Shown here: in pieces, positions 16,936 to 25,260 of the stretch
How positions within the stretch are numbered: the stretch's first letter is position 1
Layout: every line of letters starts with the position of its first letter
DNA from: Amycolatopsis orientalis DSM 43388
Lineage (GTDB): Bacteria; Actinomycetota; Actinomycetes; Mycobacteriales; Pseudonocardiaceae
Length of the DNA: 64,000 nt
Assembly (NCBI RefSeq): GCF_000411975.1
Contig: NZ_ASXG01000154.1
Location: 206,912 to 270,911, forward strand
Reading direction: 5' to 3'
The notes under the pieces: generated by a model
Databases searched by the model: none
What the model was told of the DNA's origin: nothing
Seen by the model: the letters and a program-made list of their open reading frames with translations, nothing else
Translations under genes and position numbers: made by a program

Positions 16936-17156
16936 ACCGGCGGCGGCGCCCACTGGGCCCCTTCTGAGCCCGAGGAATGGATGCGTGCTGCCGTGCTCCA
17001 GAGTGCTCGAACATCCGTTCGCAAGCATCACTCGATCGGGGATAGTTCGAAAACCGTTGGCACACAAGGGAAACTCGAAAACGCCCGAAAATCCTGTCGG
17101 TGCGGTCGGCTAGCCTCGGAATCGAGCCGTCAATTCGCTCCGAGGGGATACCGCCG

Positions 17157-17234
17157 ATGACAACCGCCGCAGAACCGCTCCGACTAACCCGAAGATCCCG
17201 GCCCCAGGCCGATCCTCCGCAGGCAGGCGCTCGG
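17157..17234 (+). other. Possible 5' remnant of a lost gene
   Basis: The 299-base gap between convergent genes contains what looks like a complete gene head on the plus strand: a TAGCCT hexamer, then GAGGGGA six bases before an ATG at 17157 that opens MTTAAEPLRL. The frame continues only as antisense of the histidine kinase gene. It may be a truncated gene or a very short peptide. The rest of the gap shows nothing else. Confidence 0.25.
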
Positions 17235-18662
17235 TCAGAGCGACGCTTGCTCCTCCACCGGAAGGCACACCTCGAACCGCGTGTCGCCCGGTTCCGACGT
17301 CACTTTGATGCCGCCCGAGTGCCGTTCCACCACGATGCGCCACGAGATGTCCAGTCCGAGGCCGGTGCCTTCGCCCACGCCCTTGGTGGTGAAGAACGGC
17401 TCGAAGATGCGCTGGCGCACCTCTTCCGGGATTCCCGGCCCGGTGTCGCCGATCTCGACGCGCACCTGCTTGCCGACCTGCCACGTGCGCAGGGTCAGCG
17501 TTCCCTCGCCGCCCATGGCTGCGATGGCGTTGTCGATGATGTTGGTCCACACCTGGTTCAGCTCGGCGGCGTAGGCAGGAACCCGGTCGATCGAGCAGTC
17601 GTACTCCTTGACCACCCGGATTCCCTCGCCGAGCTTGCCCGACATCATCACCAGCGTGGAGTTGAGTCCTTCGTGGACGTCAATGAACTGATGCGGGGCG
17701 CGGTCCATTTGCGAGTAACGCTTCGCCGCGCCCACGAGCGTGGAAACCCGGCTGGTCGAGTCTTCGATCTCGCCCATCAGCATCTCGGTTTCGAGCGCGT
17801 ACGCGAGCCAGCGGATCGCGCCGTCGAGCAGTCCTTCGCCCACCGACTCCAGGACGTGGTCGAGGTTTGCCGGGGTAAGTCCGGCGGCGACGAAAATGCT
17901 GGCGAGGTCCCAGCCCTGGTCGATGCCGTGTCCGTCGAACCAGTCGCCGATCTCGTCCTCGCGGTCGGCTTGCTGCATCGCGGAGAGCTTGGGCGCGTCT
18001 CCGACCTGTTTCACCAAGCGTTCCTGCACATCGAGCAGCAGCTCGAGCAAGTCCGGGTCGATGTCTTTCTTCGCCAGGATCGCCAGCTTGTGCCGCATCC
18101 CGGCGACTCGCTCCCGCAATGCGGCAGTGGCCCGCACCGCGGCCGCCGCGGGGTTGTTGAGTTCGTGCATGAGCCCGGCGGACAACTCGCCGAGGGCGAC
18201 GAGCCTGCGGCGCGACGACACCAGCGCGTCGGTGTTGCGCCAGCCGAGATACATCCCCTCCAGCAGGTGCGCCGCCATCGGGAACCACTGCCGGAACTCG
18301 ACGGCGAACTCCGCGGCAGGAAGAGTGAGGAAGGTCAGGTCGCTGACGGCGTAGATCGTCGCGCTGTAGGTGGCTTCGCTGTCCTGGTACGCCAGGAATT
18401 GCGTTGCGCCGCAATAGGAACCTCGCTGATCGGACCGCTTCATCTCGACCTCGGCGCCGGCCACCACGCGGGTCATCCGCAAAGCGCCGTTGAGGAGGAC
18501 GTAAAAGCACGTGGCCGGGTCGCCCTCGCGGATCACCACGGAGTCCGCTTTGAACTCCTCTCGCACCGCGTTCTGCTCGATCCAGTCGAGCTGCGCGTCG
18601 GAGAGATGTTCGAACAAGAACAGGCCGCGGAGTTCCTCACGCGGCAAGGCGGGCTGAGTCAC
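17235..18662 (-). CDS. Histidine kinase with N-terminal cyclic-nucleotide-binding domain
   Basis: The GTG at 18662 overlaps the upstream stop by four bases; 475 residues. Residues about 10-135 are a cNMP-binding/Crp-like beta-barrel (FYVLLNGALRM). The kinase core has H-box LMHELNNP near 180, N-box WTNIIDNAIAAM near 375, G1 GDTGPGIPE, F-box EPFFTTK and G2 GTGLGLD. There is no membrane segment, so it is a soluble kinase reading an internal signal. Coupling to the REC-thioredoxin-reductase gene indicates a redox-linked two-component pair in which the kinase may phosphorylate the REC domain. Confidence 0.9.
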   Translation of the reverse strand: MTQPALPREELRGLFLFEHLSDAQLDWIEQNAVREEFKADSVVIREGDPATCFYVLLNGALRMTRVVAGAEVEMKRSDQRGSYCGATQFLAYQDSEATYSATIYAVSDLTFLTLPAAEFAVEFRQWFPMAAHLLEGMYLGWRNTDALVSSRRRLVALGELSAGLMHELNNPAAAAVRATAALRERVAGMRHKLAILAKKDIDPDLLELLLDVQERLVKQVGDAPKLSAMQQADREDEIGDWFDGHGIDQGWDLASIFVAAGLTPANLDHVLESVGEGLLDGAIRWLAYALETEMLMGEIEDSTSRVSTLVGAAKRYSQMDRAPHQFIDVHEGLNSTLVMMSGKLGEGIRVVKEYDCSIDRVPAYAAELNQVWTNIIDNAIAAMGGEGTLTLRTWQVGKQVRVEIGDTGPGIPEEVRQRIFEPFFTTKGVGEGTGLGLDISWRIVVERHSGGIKVTSEPGDTRFEVCLPVEEQASL

Positions 18663-20311
18663 TGTTCCTCCAGGTAACGGTGGACCAGGGTCACTGCCAT
18701 GGCGCCCTCGCCGACGGCGGACGCCACGCGTTTCACCGACTGCGAGCGAACGTCTCCGGCCACGAACACGCCGGGTACGGACGACTCCAGGTAATGCGGA
18801 TCGCGGTCCAGCGTCCATCCCGGCGGCCGGCGTCCGTCTTCCACCAGATCCGGGCCGGTCCGGACGAATCCGTGGGCGTCCCGGAGAACGCTCTTGCCCA
18901 GCCACTCCGTGCGCGGAGCGGCTCCGATGAAGATGAAGAGGTGTTCCGTGTCCAGCTTTTCGGTCATGCCGTCTTTGCAGATCGTGATGGCCTCGAGGTG
19001 ATCGTCCCCATGGGCTTTGACCACTGTGGTGTGCGTGCGGACGTGGACGTTCTCGATGGCAGCGATCTGCTCGATGAGGTAGTGCGACATCGACGACTCC
19101 AGCGACGCGCCGCGCACCAGCAGCGTCACATCGGTGGCGTGCTGGGAGAAGAACACCGCCGCTTGCCCCGCCGAATTCGCGCCGCCGACGATGTACACGT
19201 GGTCGTTCGAGCACTCGGGCGCTTCCGTCGCCGCGGAGCCGTAGTAGACGCCCCGTCCGGTCAGCTCCGCGATTCCCTCGGCTTCCAGCGCTCGGTAGTT
19301 GACGCCGCTGGAGAGGATCACGGCGTGCGCGGCGATCTCGGATCCGTCGCCGAAGGTCACGACGCGGCTCGATCCGCGTGCTTCCAGGCCCACGACATCG
19401 CGTGCCGTGAGCACTTCGGCGCCAAATTTCTGCGCCTGGCGGCGGGCTCGATCCGTCAACTGCGCGCCGGACACTCCGTCCGGGAAACCGAGGTAGTTCT
19501 CGATCCGCGAGCTGGTTCCGGCCTGGCCGCCGGTGGCCTTGCGCTCGACCAGCACGGTCCGCAGGCCCTCGGAGGCGCCGTATACCGCGGCACCGAGTCC
19601 GGCCGGACCGCCGCCGATCACCACCAGGTCGTAAAAGTCCTGCGCTGGCTTCGTGGAAAGGCCCACCGCATCGGCGATCTCGCTGCCCGATGGCTGCTTC
19701 AGCACCGTGCCGTCGGGTGTCACGACGACCGGGATGTCGGTCTCGCACGCGCCAGCGGCTTGGAGGATGCGACCGCCTTCCTCGTCGTCGACCGAGTACC
19801 AGCGGTACGGGACGGCGTTGCGGGCGAGGAAGTCGCGCATCCGGAACGATGGCGCCGAGTACCGGTGCCCGATCAGTTTCGTCTCTTCCACCGGACGGTC
19901 GCCGACCGCGAGCCAGGTCTCGACGAGAGAGTCGATGACCGGGTACAGCTTCTCCTCCGGCGGATCCCAGGGCTTGAGCAGGTAGTGGTCGACGTCGACC
20001 ACGTTGATCGCCTGGATCGCGGCGTCGGTGTCGGCGTAGGCCGTCAGCAGCGCGCGCCGGGCGTTGGGGAAGAGATCCATCGCCTTCTCCAAGAAGACGA
20101 TGCCGTCCATGTGCGGCATGCGGTAGTCGGCGAGAATCGCCGCGACGGCGTCGCCGCGCAGCTTGATCTCGCGAAGCGCGTCGAGTGCGTCGGCACCCGA
20201 GTCGGCACGGATGACGCGGTAGTCCTTGCCGTAGCGGCGGCGCAGGTCACGCGCCACCGACCGCGAAACGGCGGGGTCGTCGTCGACGGTCATCAGGATC
20301 GGCTGGCTCAC
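18659..20311 (-). CDS. Response regulator fused to thioredoxin-reductase-like FAD enzyme
   Basis: Start taken as GTG 20311 (VSQPILMTVDDD); 550 residues. Residues 1-125 form a receiver domain with the acidic pair DDD, phosphoacceptor in ILADYRMPHMDG, Thr in LLTAYAD and Lys in LLKPWDP. Residues about 150-230 look like a glutaredoxin-type domain without a CxxC. Residues 235-550 are the FAD/NAD(P) reductase (VIGGGPAGLGAA, VYIVGGANSAGQAA, GVFVAGDVR). The position of the thioredoxin reductase CxxC reads YYGSAAT, with no cysteine pair, so it cannot reduce thioredoxin by the usual route. The paired kinase is the next gene. Confidence 0.92.
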   Translation of the reverse strand: MSQPILMTVDDDPAVSRSVARDLRRRYGKDYRVIRADSGADALDALREIKLRGDAVAAILADYRMPHMDGIVFLEKAMDLFPNARRALLTAYADTDAAIQAINVVDVDHYLLKPWDPPEEKLYPVIDSLVETWLAVGDRPVEETKLIGHRYSAPSFRMRDFLARNAVPYRWYSVDDEEGGRILQAAGACETDIPVVVTPDGTVLKQPSGSEIADAVGLSTKPAQDFYDLVVIGGGPAGLGAAVYGASEGLRTVLVERKATGGQAGTSSRIENYLGFPDGVSGAQLTDRARRQAQKFGAEVLTARDVVGLEARGSSRVVTFGDGSEIAAHAVILSSGVNYRALEAEGIAELTGRGVYYGSAATEAPECSNDHVYIVGGANSAGQAAVFFSQHATDVTLLVRGASLESSMSHYLIEQIAAIENVHVRTHTTVVKAHGDDHLEAITICKDGMTEKLDTEHLFIFIGAAPRTEWLGKSVLRDAHGFVRTGPDLVEDGRRPPGWTLDRDPHYLESSVPGVFVAGDVRSQSVKRVASAVGEGAMAVTLVHRYLEEQ

Positions 20312-20365
20312 ACGGCACAGCCTACGGTGTCCCGCCAGCCGTCGTGGCGAACAGCGGAACCAGGG

Positions 20366-20405
20366 ACCGGTGCCCGTCGCGGCCGCCACCGCGGCGGGCA
20401 CCGGT
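20366..20405 (-). terminator. Hairpin terminator of the beta-helix protein gene
   Basis: Stem ACCGGTGCCCG and its complement (11 bp) around an 18-base GC-rich loop begins 14 bases after the stop at 20420 on the minus strand. There is no T-tract, as is usual in actinomycetes. Confidence 0.6.
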
Positions 20406-20419
20406 GGTCCAGGCGGCCG

Positions 20420-22621
20420 CTATGGGTAGCGCACCAAGTTCACCGGTTTCGTCCCCGCCGGGGTGGCCGTGCCGGCGTCGTTGATCACGTGGACGATCGT
20501 CCCCTGGTGGTTGAGCGAGACCGTCACCATGCCGTGGAACCGCACGTCGGGGGCGACCGGTGCGGCGAAGGCGTGCGAGCAGGACACCGACGGGTTCGTG
20601 CTGAAGAAGCAGTAGCTGCCCAATCCCCAGGCTTCGTGGCTGGTCACGTCCGAGGCGACCTCGTACGCGGCGTAGCCCGCGCGCTCGCCGTTCATCCAGG
20701 CTGCCTGGTCGGGGACGTCGTAGGGCATCTCGTTCTGGAAGAAGTAGGTGCGCCCGGCGTTTCCGTTCCAGGTCACCTGGGTCTTCTGGAAGTGCTCGAC
20801 GAACAACCCGTAGACGGTCACGTCGTCGCCGTTCACGACCAGGCCGGTGTCCGCGGTATTGGCGCTCCAGCCGACGTGGCTGTCGTCTGCGCCGTGGTCG
20901 GCCCGCCAGAGCCACAGGTGGTCGCCGATCACGTTGTTGCTGTTGATGACGAGGCTGGTGCGCGCTTTGCCCGCGACGGCACCGCCGACGCGGAAGAACA
21001 CATCGTGCAGCGAGGTCGGGTTCGCCGCGTGGTCTGCCCCCGAACCGGGGTCGCCGACCTGCATGAGAGTGGCCGACGAGGTTGTTCCCGCGTCGATCAG
21101 CAGGCCGGCGATCTTCACGCCGTCCACGTCGTCGACAGAGATGGCGGTGATTCCGCCGTCCGGCACCAGAGTCGCGATGCCGAGGCCGAGGACGACAGTG
21201 TCCGGGCGGATCACGTGGATCGGTTGATCAAGGTGGTACACGCCTGGAGTGATCAGCAGGTTCTTGCCCGCCGTCAGAGCGTCGTTCATCTCGGCTGCGG
21301 TAGCGCCCGGCTTCACGATGAAGAACTGGTCGATCGGCAGCGACGCACCTGGTGCGCTGTCGTGTTCCCAAGTGATCCCGGAAGTGTTGTTTCGCAGTGC
21401 GGGGACGAAGACCCGATATTGGCCGGACTCGTCGACCTGGAGGCACGGCTTCTCGCGGACAACCGGAGTCCGGGCGATCGTCGTGTAGGGCGGATCCGGG
21501 AAGGTGCCGGCGGGAGCGCCGTCCACTCCGACGAACACCATGTTCCAGGTAGAGCCGGTCCAGCCGCCGAACTGCGAATCGCGCGAGATCCATTGCTGCT
21601 GCGATCCGGAACGGACCTGGCCGTCGATCTTCGTGTCCGAGATCCAGCCCCCGCTCGACCAGCCGCCGCCGTCGTCGAGGCGGAGGTCACCGCGGACGTG
21701 CATGCGCCGGTACGGGCTGGCCTGCGACACGGCCCATTGATCCACGCCCGCGGCCGGGTTCACTGACAGGTTTTCCGCGCCGCGCCAGAAGTTCTGGGTC
21801 GCGTTGTTCGGGGGGAACCAGTCTGCTTCGACGTGCACCGCACCGTTGATCGTCACGGCGTCGGGCGTGCTGCCCAGTCCGAGGATTTGGGTGTAGAAAC
21901 CGACGTTCACGTCGTTGGAGTACGTACCTGGCTTGAACAGGACCGCGTAGCGCTGACTGCCGAACTGGTTCTTCTCCTGCTCCGCGAAGATCGCGTCCAG
22001 CTCGCGCTGAATGCGCGCACTCGGCGTTGACGGATCGAAAACGACGACGTTCGGCCCCAGGTCCACTTGTCCCGGCGGCGGAGAAGTAGTGCCACCCACG
22101 GAAGTCAGTGTGAACGACTGGTTGGCGGCGTCCGGACGGCCGGGCTGCTGCGGCGTCGCCCGGTCGGCAGCCAGCATGGCCGGGCAGGCTTCCTCGTCTC
22201 GGGCGGGGATCAGATCAGTAATCGGAGCACTCGGATGCGCTGGCCATTGCGGGTCGGGCTCGGTAGACGGCAGCCGCGGCAAGGCTGCGCCATCGCGGGC
22301 CCCCGGTGCGTTCGTGTCCTTCGACGAGGGGAGTCGGGACGGACGGGTGGTCGCCTCGGTATCGCCCTCGCGGGTGAGGTGGAAGTGCCAATCGTGCGCG
22401 TTTGTTCCGGCGCTGGTGTACGGGCGGGCCAGCGAGACGGGTGTGGCGAGCGGACGAGCAGCGACACGCCTGTCGTCCGCCGTGCGGGCCTGACTGGGCC
22501 ACGCTTCACTGTTCGCCTCGAGGGCCTGGTAGGGCGGTGTTCCACTGTTCTGGATCGGGCAGGCGACCGAACTCGGAGGTGCCAGCGCCAAGGCGGCCAC
22601 TCTCCGTGGCTCCGGGTTCAT
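20420..22621 (-). CDS. Large pectate-lyase-fold (beta-helix) protein, GH55/adenylyl-cyclase-annotated family
   Basis: The ATG at 22621 has a strong AGGAGGAGG site and gives 733 residues. From about residue 180 onward it matches a secreted actinobacterial beta-helix family often labelled coagulation factor 5/8 or adenylyl cyclase: NVVVFDPSTPS, LFKPGTYSNDVNVGFYTQ, FWRGAENLSV, LLITPGVYHLD. Such proteins resemble GH55 glucanases. The first 170 residues are poorly structured, rich in Ala/Pro/Arg, and only a weak signal-like stretch (VAALALAPPSSVA) is present at residues 8-20, so secretion is uncertain. Catalytic residues cannot be named. Confidence 0.75.
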   Translation of the reverse strand: MNPEPRRVAALALAPPSSVACPIQNSGTPPYQALEANSEAWPSQARTADDRRVAARPLATPVSLARPYTSAGTNAHDWHFHLTREGDTEATTRPSRLPSSKDTNAPGARDGAALPRLPSTEPDPQWPAHPSAPITDLIPARDEEACPAMLAADRATPQQPGRPDAANQSFTLTSVGGTTSPPPGQVDLGPNVVVFDPSTPSARIQRELDAIFAEQEKNQFGSQRYAVLFKPGTYSNDVNVGFYTQILGLGSTPDAVTINGAVHVEADWFPPNNATQNFWRGAENLSVNPAAGVDQWAVSQASPYRRMHVRGDLRLDDGGGWSSGGWISDTKIDGQVRSGSQQQWISRDSQFGGWTGSTWNMVFVGVDGAPAGTFPDPPYTTIARTPVVREKPCLQVDESGQYRVFVPALRNNTSGITWEHDSAPGASLPIDQFFIVKPGATAAEMNDALTAGKNLLITPGVYHLDQPIHVIRPDTVVLGLGIATLVPDGGITAISVDDVDGVKIAGLLIDAGTTSSATLMQVGDPGSGADHAANPTSLHDVFFRVGGAVAGKARTSLVINSNNVIGDHLWLWRADHGADDSHVGWSANTADTGLVVNGDDVTVYGLFVEHFQKTQVTWNGNAGRTYFFQNEMPYDVPDQAAWMNGERAGYAAYEVASDVTSHEAWGLGSYCFFSTNPSVSCSHAFAAPVAPDVRFHGMVTVSLNHQGTIVHVINDAGTATPAGTKPVNLVRYP

Positions 22622-22940
22622 CGCCACCTCCTCCTGAGACGGGACCGCCGGGCGGTCACAACCGGCGATACGACCACTGCGTGGCGGTGGGTGGCCCGGC
22701 GGCACGACTGCGGAGGAATGTAACCGCGCACACACCCGCACTCAACCTAAACCTGAAGAAAAGTCAGGAAGTGCAGGTGACCTGCACTAACATGCCCGGA
22801 GGGACGAGCAAAGGAGCGCGTTCGACCAGTTTGGCGGGCTGTTTCAGCAGGCTTGCGACACCTAACCGACCCCCTGACGAAGGCGCCGCAGGCGGGGTGT
22901 ACTGTATGTCCATACGAGATGCGGAGTTCACCTCTGCTTC
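22622..22940. other. Gap with operator-like palindrome and tRNA promoter
   Basis: The 319 bases between the beta-helix gene and the tRNA hold the promoter of both. A TACTGT hexamer near 22903 may be the tRNA -10. The palindrome at 22770-22788 is listed separately. No coding frame is convincing. Confidence 0.5.
22770..22788. promoter_or_regulatory. Perfect 19-bp palindrome upstream of the beta-helix gene
   Basis: Arms AGTGCAGGT and ACCTGCACT are perfect complements around a single central base, about 150 bases upstream of the start at 22621. It has the size and symmetry of a LacI/GntR-type sugar-regulator operator, which would suit a carbohydrate-active protein (inference). Confidence 0.5.
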
Positions 22941-23013
22941 GGGGCTATGGCGCAGCTGGTAGCGCACCTCACTGGCAGTGAGGGGGTCAGGGGTTCGAGT
23001 CCCCTTAGCTCCA
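22941..23013 (+). tRNA. tRNA-Ala (GGC)
   Basis: A full cloverleaf of 73 bases can be folded: acceptor GGGGCTA/TAGCTCC with one G-T pair, D stem GCGC/GCGC, anticodon stem CCTCA/TGAGG with loop CTGGCAG (anticodon GGC), and T stem AGGGG/CCCCT with loop TTCGAGT. The discriminator is A; CCA is not encoded. A perfect terminator follows 9 bases later. Confidence 0.95.
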
Positions 23014-23022
23014 CCGCAGGTC

Positions 23023-23058
23023 AAAGGCTCTTTCCGGACTACCGGGGAGGGCCTTTTT
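23023..23058 (+). terminator. Rho-independent terminator of tRNA-Ala
   Basis: A 15-bp stem (left arm AAAGGCTCTTTCCGG, three G-T pairs) with loop ACTA, ending in a run of five T including the stem bases. Confidence 0.85.
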
Positions 23059-23092
23059 GCTGTCGTACAGCTGCCAAGTACAGCAGTAGCCC

Positions 23093-23315
23093 TCATTCGA
23101 GTGGGTCGCCCAGCTTCTTCAGGCCAGCCCGGGTGACCTCGTCCGGGGACAGCGTCGCCGGTCCATCCTTCCTCCGTCGCCGCGGCCCGCGACCGGATGT
23201 CCGCCGCCCGGCGGTCGTACCGGGCCTGGAACGAGTTGATGTGGTCGGCCGCCTGCATCAGCCCGCCCGGCCCCACGCCATTGGCGAAGTTCTCATAGAT
23301 CTGCTGACCGGACAT
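23093..23315 (-). pseudogene. Chimeric remnant of an ESX/WXG100-associated gene
   Basis: From an ATG at 23315 the first 54 codons encode an ESX-type helical N-terminus (MSGQQIYENFANGVGPGG, ending EEGWTGD), with strong GC3 bias. The frame then loses coding character, while the next frame immediately takes it up (LSPDEVTRAGLKKLGDPLE) and stops with TGA at 23093. So the head of one gene is joined out of frame to a tail, probably by deletion. The uninterrupted first frame runs on through the antisense of tRNA-Ala, which is an artefact. A normal WXG100-like protein would be about 100 residues. Confidence 0.6.
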
Positions 23316-23332
23316 GGACTGCCCTCGCCATC

Positions 23333-23944
23333 TCACTGCCCGCCTTGCACGGTCGACAGGACAGCCTTCGCGACGTTCGTGGCCGCGGTCGTGGCATTGC
23401 TGCCAGGCACCCCCTGGATCAGCACCAACATTTCGTCTTGATCCGACAAGCCGACGATCAGACTCGCCTGTCCTTCTTTTCTGCGATCGGCCGTATTGGC
23501 CATAACCGCCGGAAAACCGTTCACCACGGTCGGTTCGAAGTATCCGTCGCGATAATACCCGGTCGCATGCTGTCGGTAGGTATTGGTAAGACCGTCCTTG
23601 ACGGTCGTGAGAAACGTGGCACTGACAGCGGTGTATCCGTCACTGAACCGCCAGGAACAACGGATTCCAGTCGATTCCGAGTGCGCTTCCGCCTTGCTGA
23701 GCTGCAGCGATGACAGCTGGGTCGACGTCAACATGCCGCACGGATCAGAAAGGAACTTGTCGATCTTCAGCGGGGTCGCAACCTTGGGCGCAGTGACATG
23801 TCGACTTCCGGCCGAAGCAGGCGGACCGGCTTCACCGGAAGCAGGGCTCGCCGTCCCCGGATTCGAATTGCCGCAACCCCCAATGAAAGCGACTCCGAAA
23901 CTTGCCGCAGCAGCCACCGTAAGGCGAAATTGATAGCGATTCAC
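23333..23944 (-). CDS. DUF3558-type lipoprotein
   Basis: The GTG at 23944 follows AGGA six bases upstream and gives 203 residues. The signal peptide ends in a lipobox (FIGGCGN, cysteine near residue 22). A Pro/Ala/Gly linker precedes the DUF3558 domain, which has its typical opening (DPCGMLTSTQLSSL) and a conserved internal cysteine in GIRCSWRF. The family is common in mycobacteria and Pseudonocardiaceae, attached to the outer face of the membrane, often near ESX genes; function unknown. The neighbouring ESX-associated gene ends just 7 bases before this start, so the two are cotranscribed. Confidence 0.85.
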   Translation of the reverse strand: MNRYQFRLTVAAAASFGVAFIGGCGNSNPGTASPASGEAGPPASAGSRHVTAPKVATPLKIDKFLSDPCGMLTSTQLSSLQLSKAEAHSESTGIRCSWRFSDGYTAVSATFLTTVKDGLTNTYRQHATGYYRDGYFEPTVVNGFPAVMANTADRRKEGQASLIVGLSDQDEMLVLIQGVPGSNATTAATNVAKAVLSTVQGGQ

Positions 23945-23951
23945 AATAGTC

Positions 23952-24467
23952 CTATTGGTACATTCCACCCGAAGGGGAGTTACTCGGATTTGCTTTCCCG
24001 AGGGCTTCCGCCACGTCGGCATTGTGTTGCACATAAGTACCGTTGGCTTTTTTCAGCGCATTGATATAGACGCAAGCACTGCGCTGCATCGACACATTGT
24101 GGGCAATCATTTTTTGAATTGACGCCTGCGCGACTTGCGCCTGCTGGACGGCAGGCTGGTCAGGCGACGGGGGTTGGGCGGCAGTCAACGCGCTTTCCTG
24201 AGTTTGCTGGTCGTCCTGCAGATCGTGGAGCACGTTCTCCCATCGGGAGATCAGTGCGGCGACAGTGCCCGGATCGAACCGATACCCGCCTGGGCGCGTG
24301 GAGTTCATCGTGGCGAACGCCGAATCGCCGGCGTCCGCGGTCCCTGCGTCCCACGGGGCGATGAGCTGGTCGGATGCCCGCTGCACCGATGTTCGGTCAG
24401 TGTCGGTCGACGAGTGCCCTGGCCCCATCGGCTGCCGTCGAGTGCCTGCCTGGCGGCGCACCGCCAT
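23952..24467 (-). CDS. ESX-associated PE-like helical protein
   Basis: The ATG at 24467 has GGGGAG six bases before it and gives 171 residues; an upstream ATG at 24506 is possible. Residues 1-55 are polar and Arg/Ser-rich. From about residue 58 (GGYRFDPGTVAALISRWENV) there is a two-helix region with an intervening Gln/Pro-rich loop and the segment MIAHNVSMQRSACVYINAL, resembling actinobacterial PE-like/ESX-1-associated proteins of unknown function. It lies 7 bases upstream of the DUF3558 lipoprotein gene. Confidence 0.65.
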   Translation of the reverse strand: MAVRRQAGTRRQPMGPGHSSTDTDRTSVQRASDQLIAPWDAGTADAGDSAFATMNSTRPGGYRFDPGTVAALISRWENVLHDLQDDQQTQESALTAAQPPSPDQPAVQQAQVAQASIQKMIAHNVSMQRSACVYINALKKANGTYVQHNADVAEALGKANPSNSPSGGMYQ

Positions 24468-25260
24468 CCGCTCTCCCCACGTGATGCTCCCCTCACAACC
24501 CGTCATCACTTTGCCGTCAGAGTATCGCACGAGGCTTCGTCGCGGGTGTCGATTGGCGAACCGGGACGCACTCGGAGCGCGACCGCTCGCAAGGGCCCCT
24601 GACCTGCGGCAGACACCTACTCTCGACGGCAAGGCTCGAACCCCGGGCGAGCCGTCTTTTTCGCGAGCTGGGCCTCGTGGGTGCGCCGGCTCGATCCAGG
24701 GCACGAAATTCGTCCACCGCTCCTTACCGCTCCCAGGGGAACCCCGCTCCGGGGCCCCATGCCTCCCGACGGCGCACCGCAACGGACGACGTCCGCTCGC
24801 ACGCCATGCCCGATCTCGCCTGAGCCTGCCGCCGACGCTGGCCTGCACCCATGAGCCGTCTGACGACGGCCACGCCAAGGAGATCAAGGCGATCTTGCCG
24901 GCCAAGCCGCCCGAATTGACGACAGCAGCCGCGCAGCCTGCTCGCCCTGCTCCTCGAGACCGAACCCGCACCACCGCCTGCCCGGCGATAACGTACCGCC
25001 ACGAATACCGCCAGGCTCGTCCGCCTGCGCCACGACAACCTCCCGACGCACGACACGACACGCCACCCCGTCATGTACTCAGGTGCCTTGCGGAAGTCGA
25101 CCCCTGGCGGGAGCAGCACGATGACAGGTGTCGGGCTCTGACGTTCCGTGTCAATGAGGAGTTCAGAGCCGGGAGGTGTCGGGCCGACAAGCCGACTGGC
25201 GGCTGGCTCGCTACCGACGAGCCGTATGGGGCCTCGAAACGTTGACGGCCGCCGTACTGA
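24468..25260. other. Long gap without recognisable gene
   Basis: About 790 bases between the ESX-type gene and the acyl-CoA operon end show no frame with believable codon bias or protein similarity on either strand. The only clear structure is the terminator-like hairpin at 24633-24661, which has no plus-strand gene in front of it. The stretch may hold decayed genes or a small RNA. Confidence 0.5.
24633..24661 (+). terminator. Orphan rho-independent terminator
   Basis: Stem GGCTCG/CGAGCC with a 9-base GC-rich loop is followed after one G by a T-rich tail (CTTTTT). No plus-strand protein gene precedes it, so it may end a small RNA transcribed from about 24500-24650. Confidence 0.5.

Noticed and set aside
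18680..21766. A 1028-codon open frame on the plus strand
   Set aside because: It is antisense to the REC-thioredoxin reductase and beta-helix genes, with composition typical of a high-GC shadow frame (Arg/Pro/His-rich) and no recognisable domain.
22764..23150. Continuation of the ESX-like frame through the tRNA region
   Set aside because: The segment GTRTPDPLTASEVRYQL is the well-known translation of an antisense tRNA-Ala, a frequent annotation artefact.
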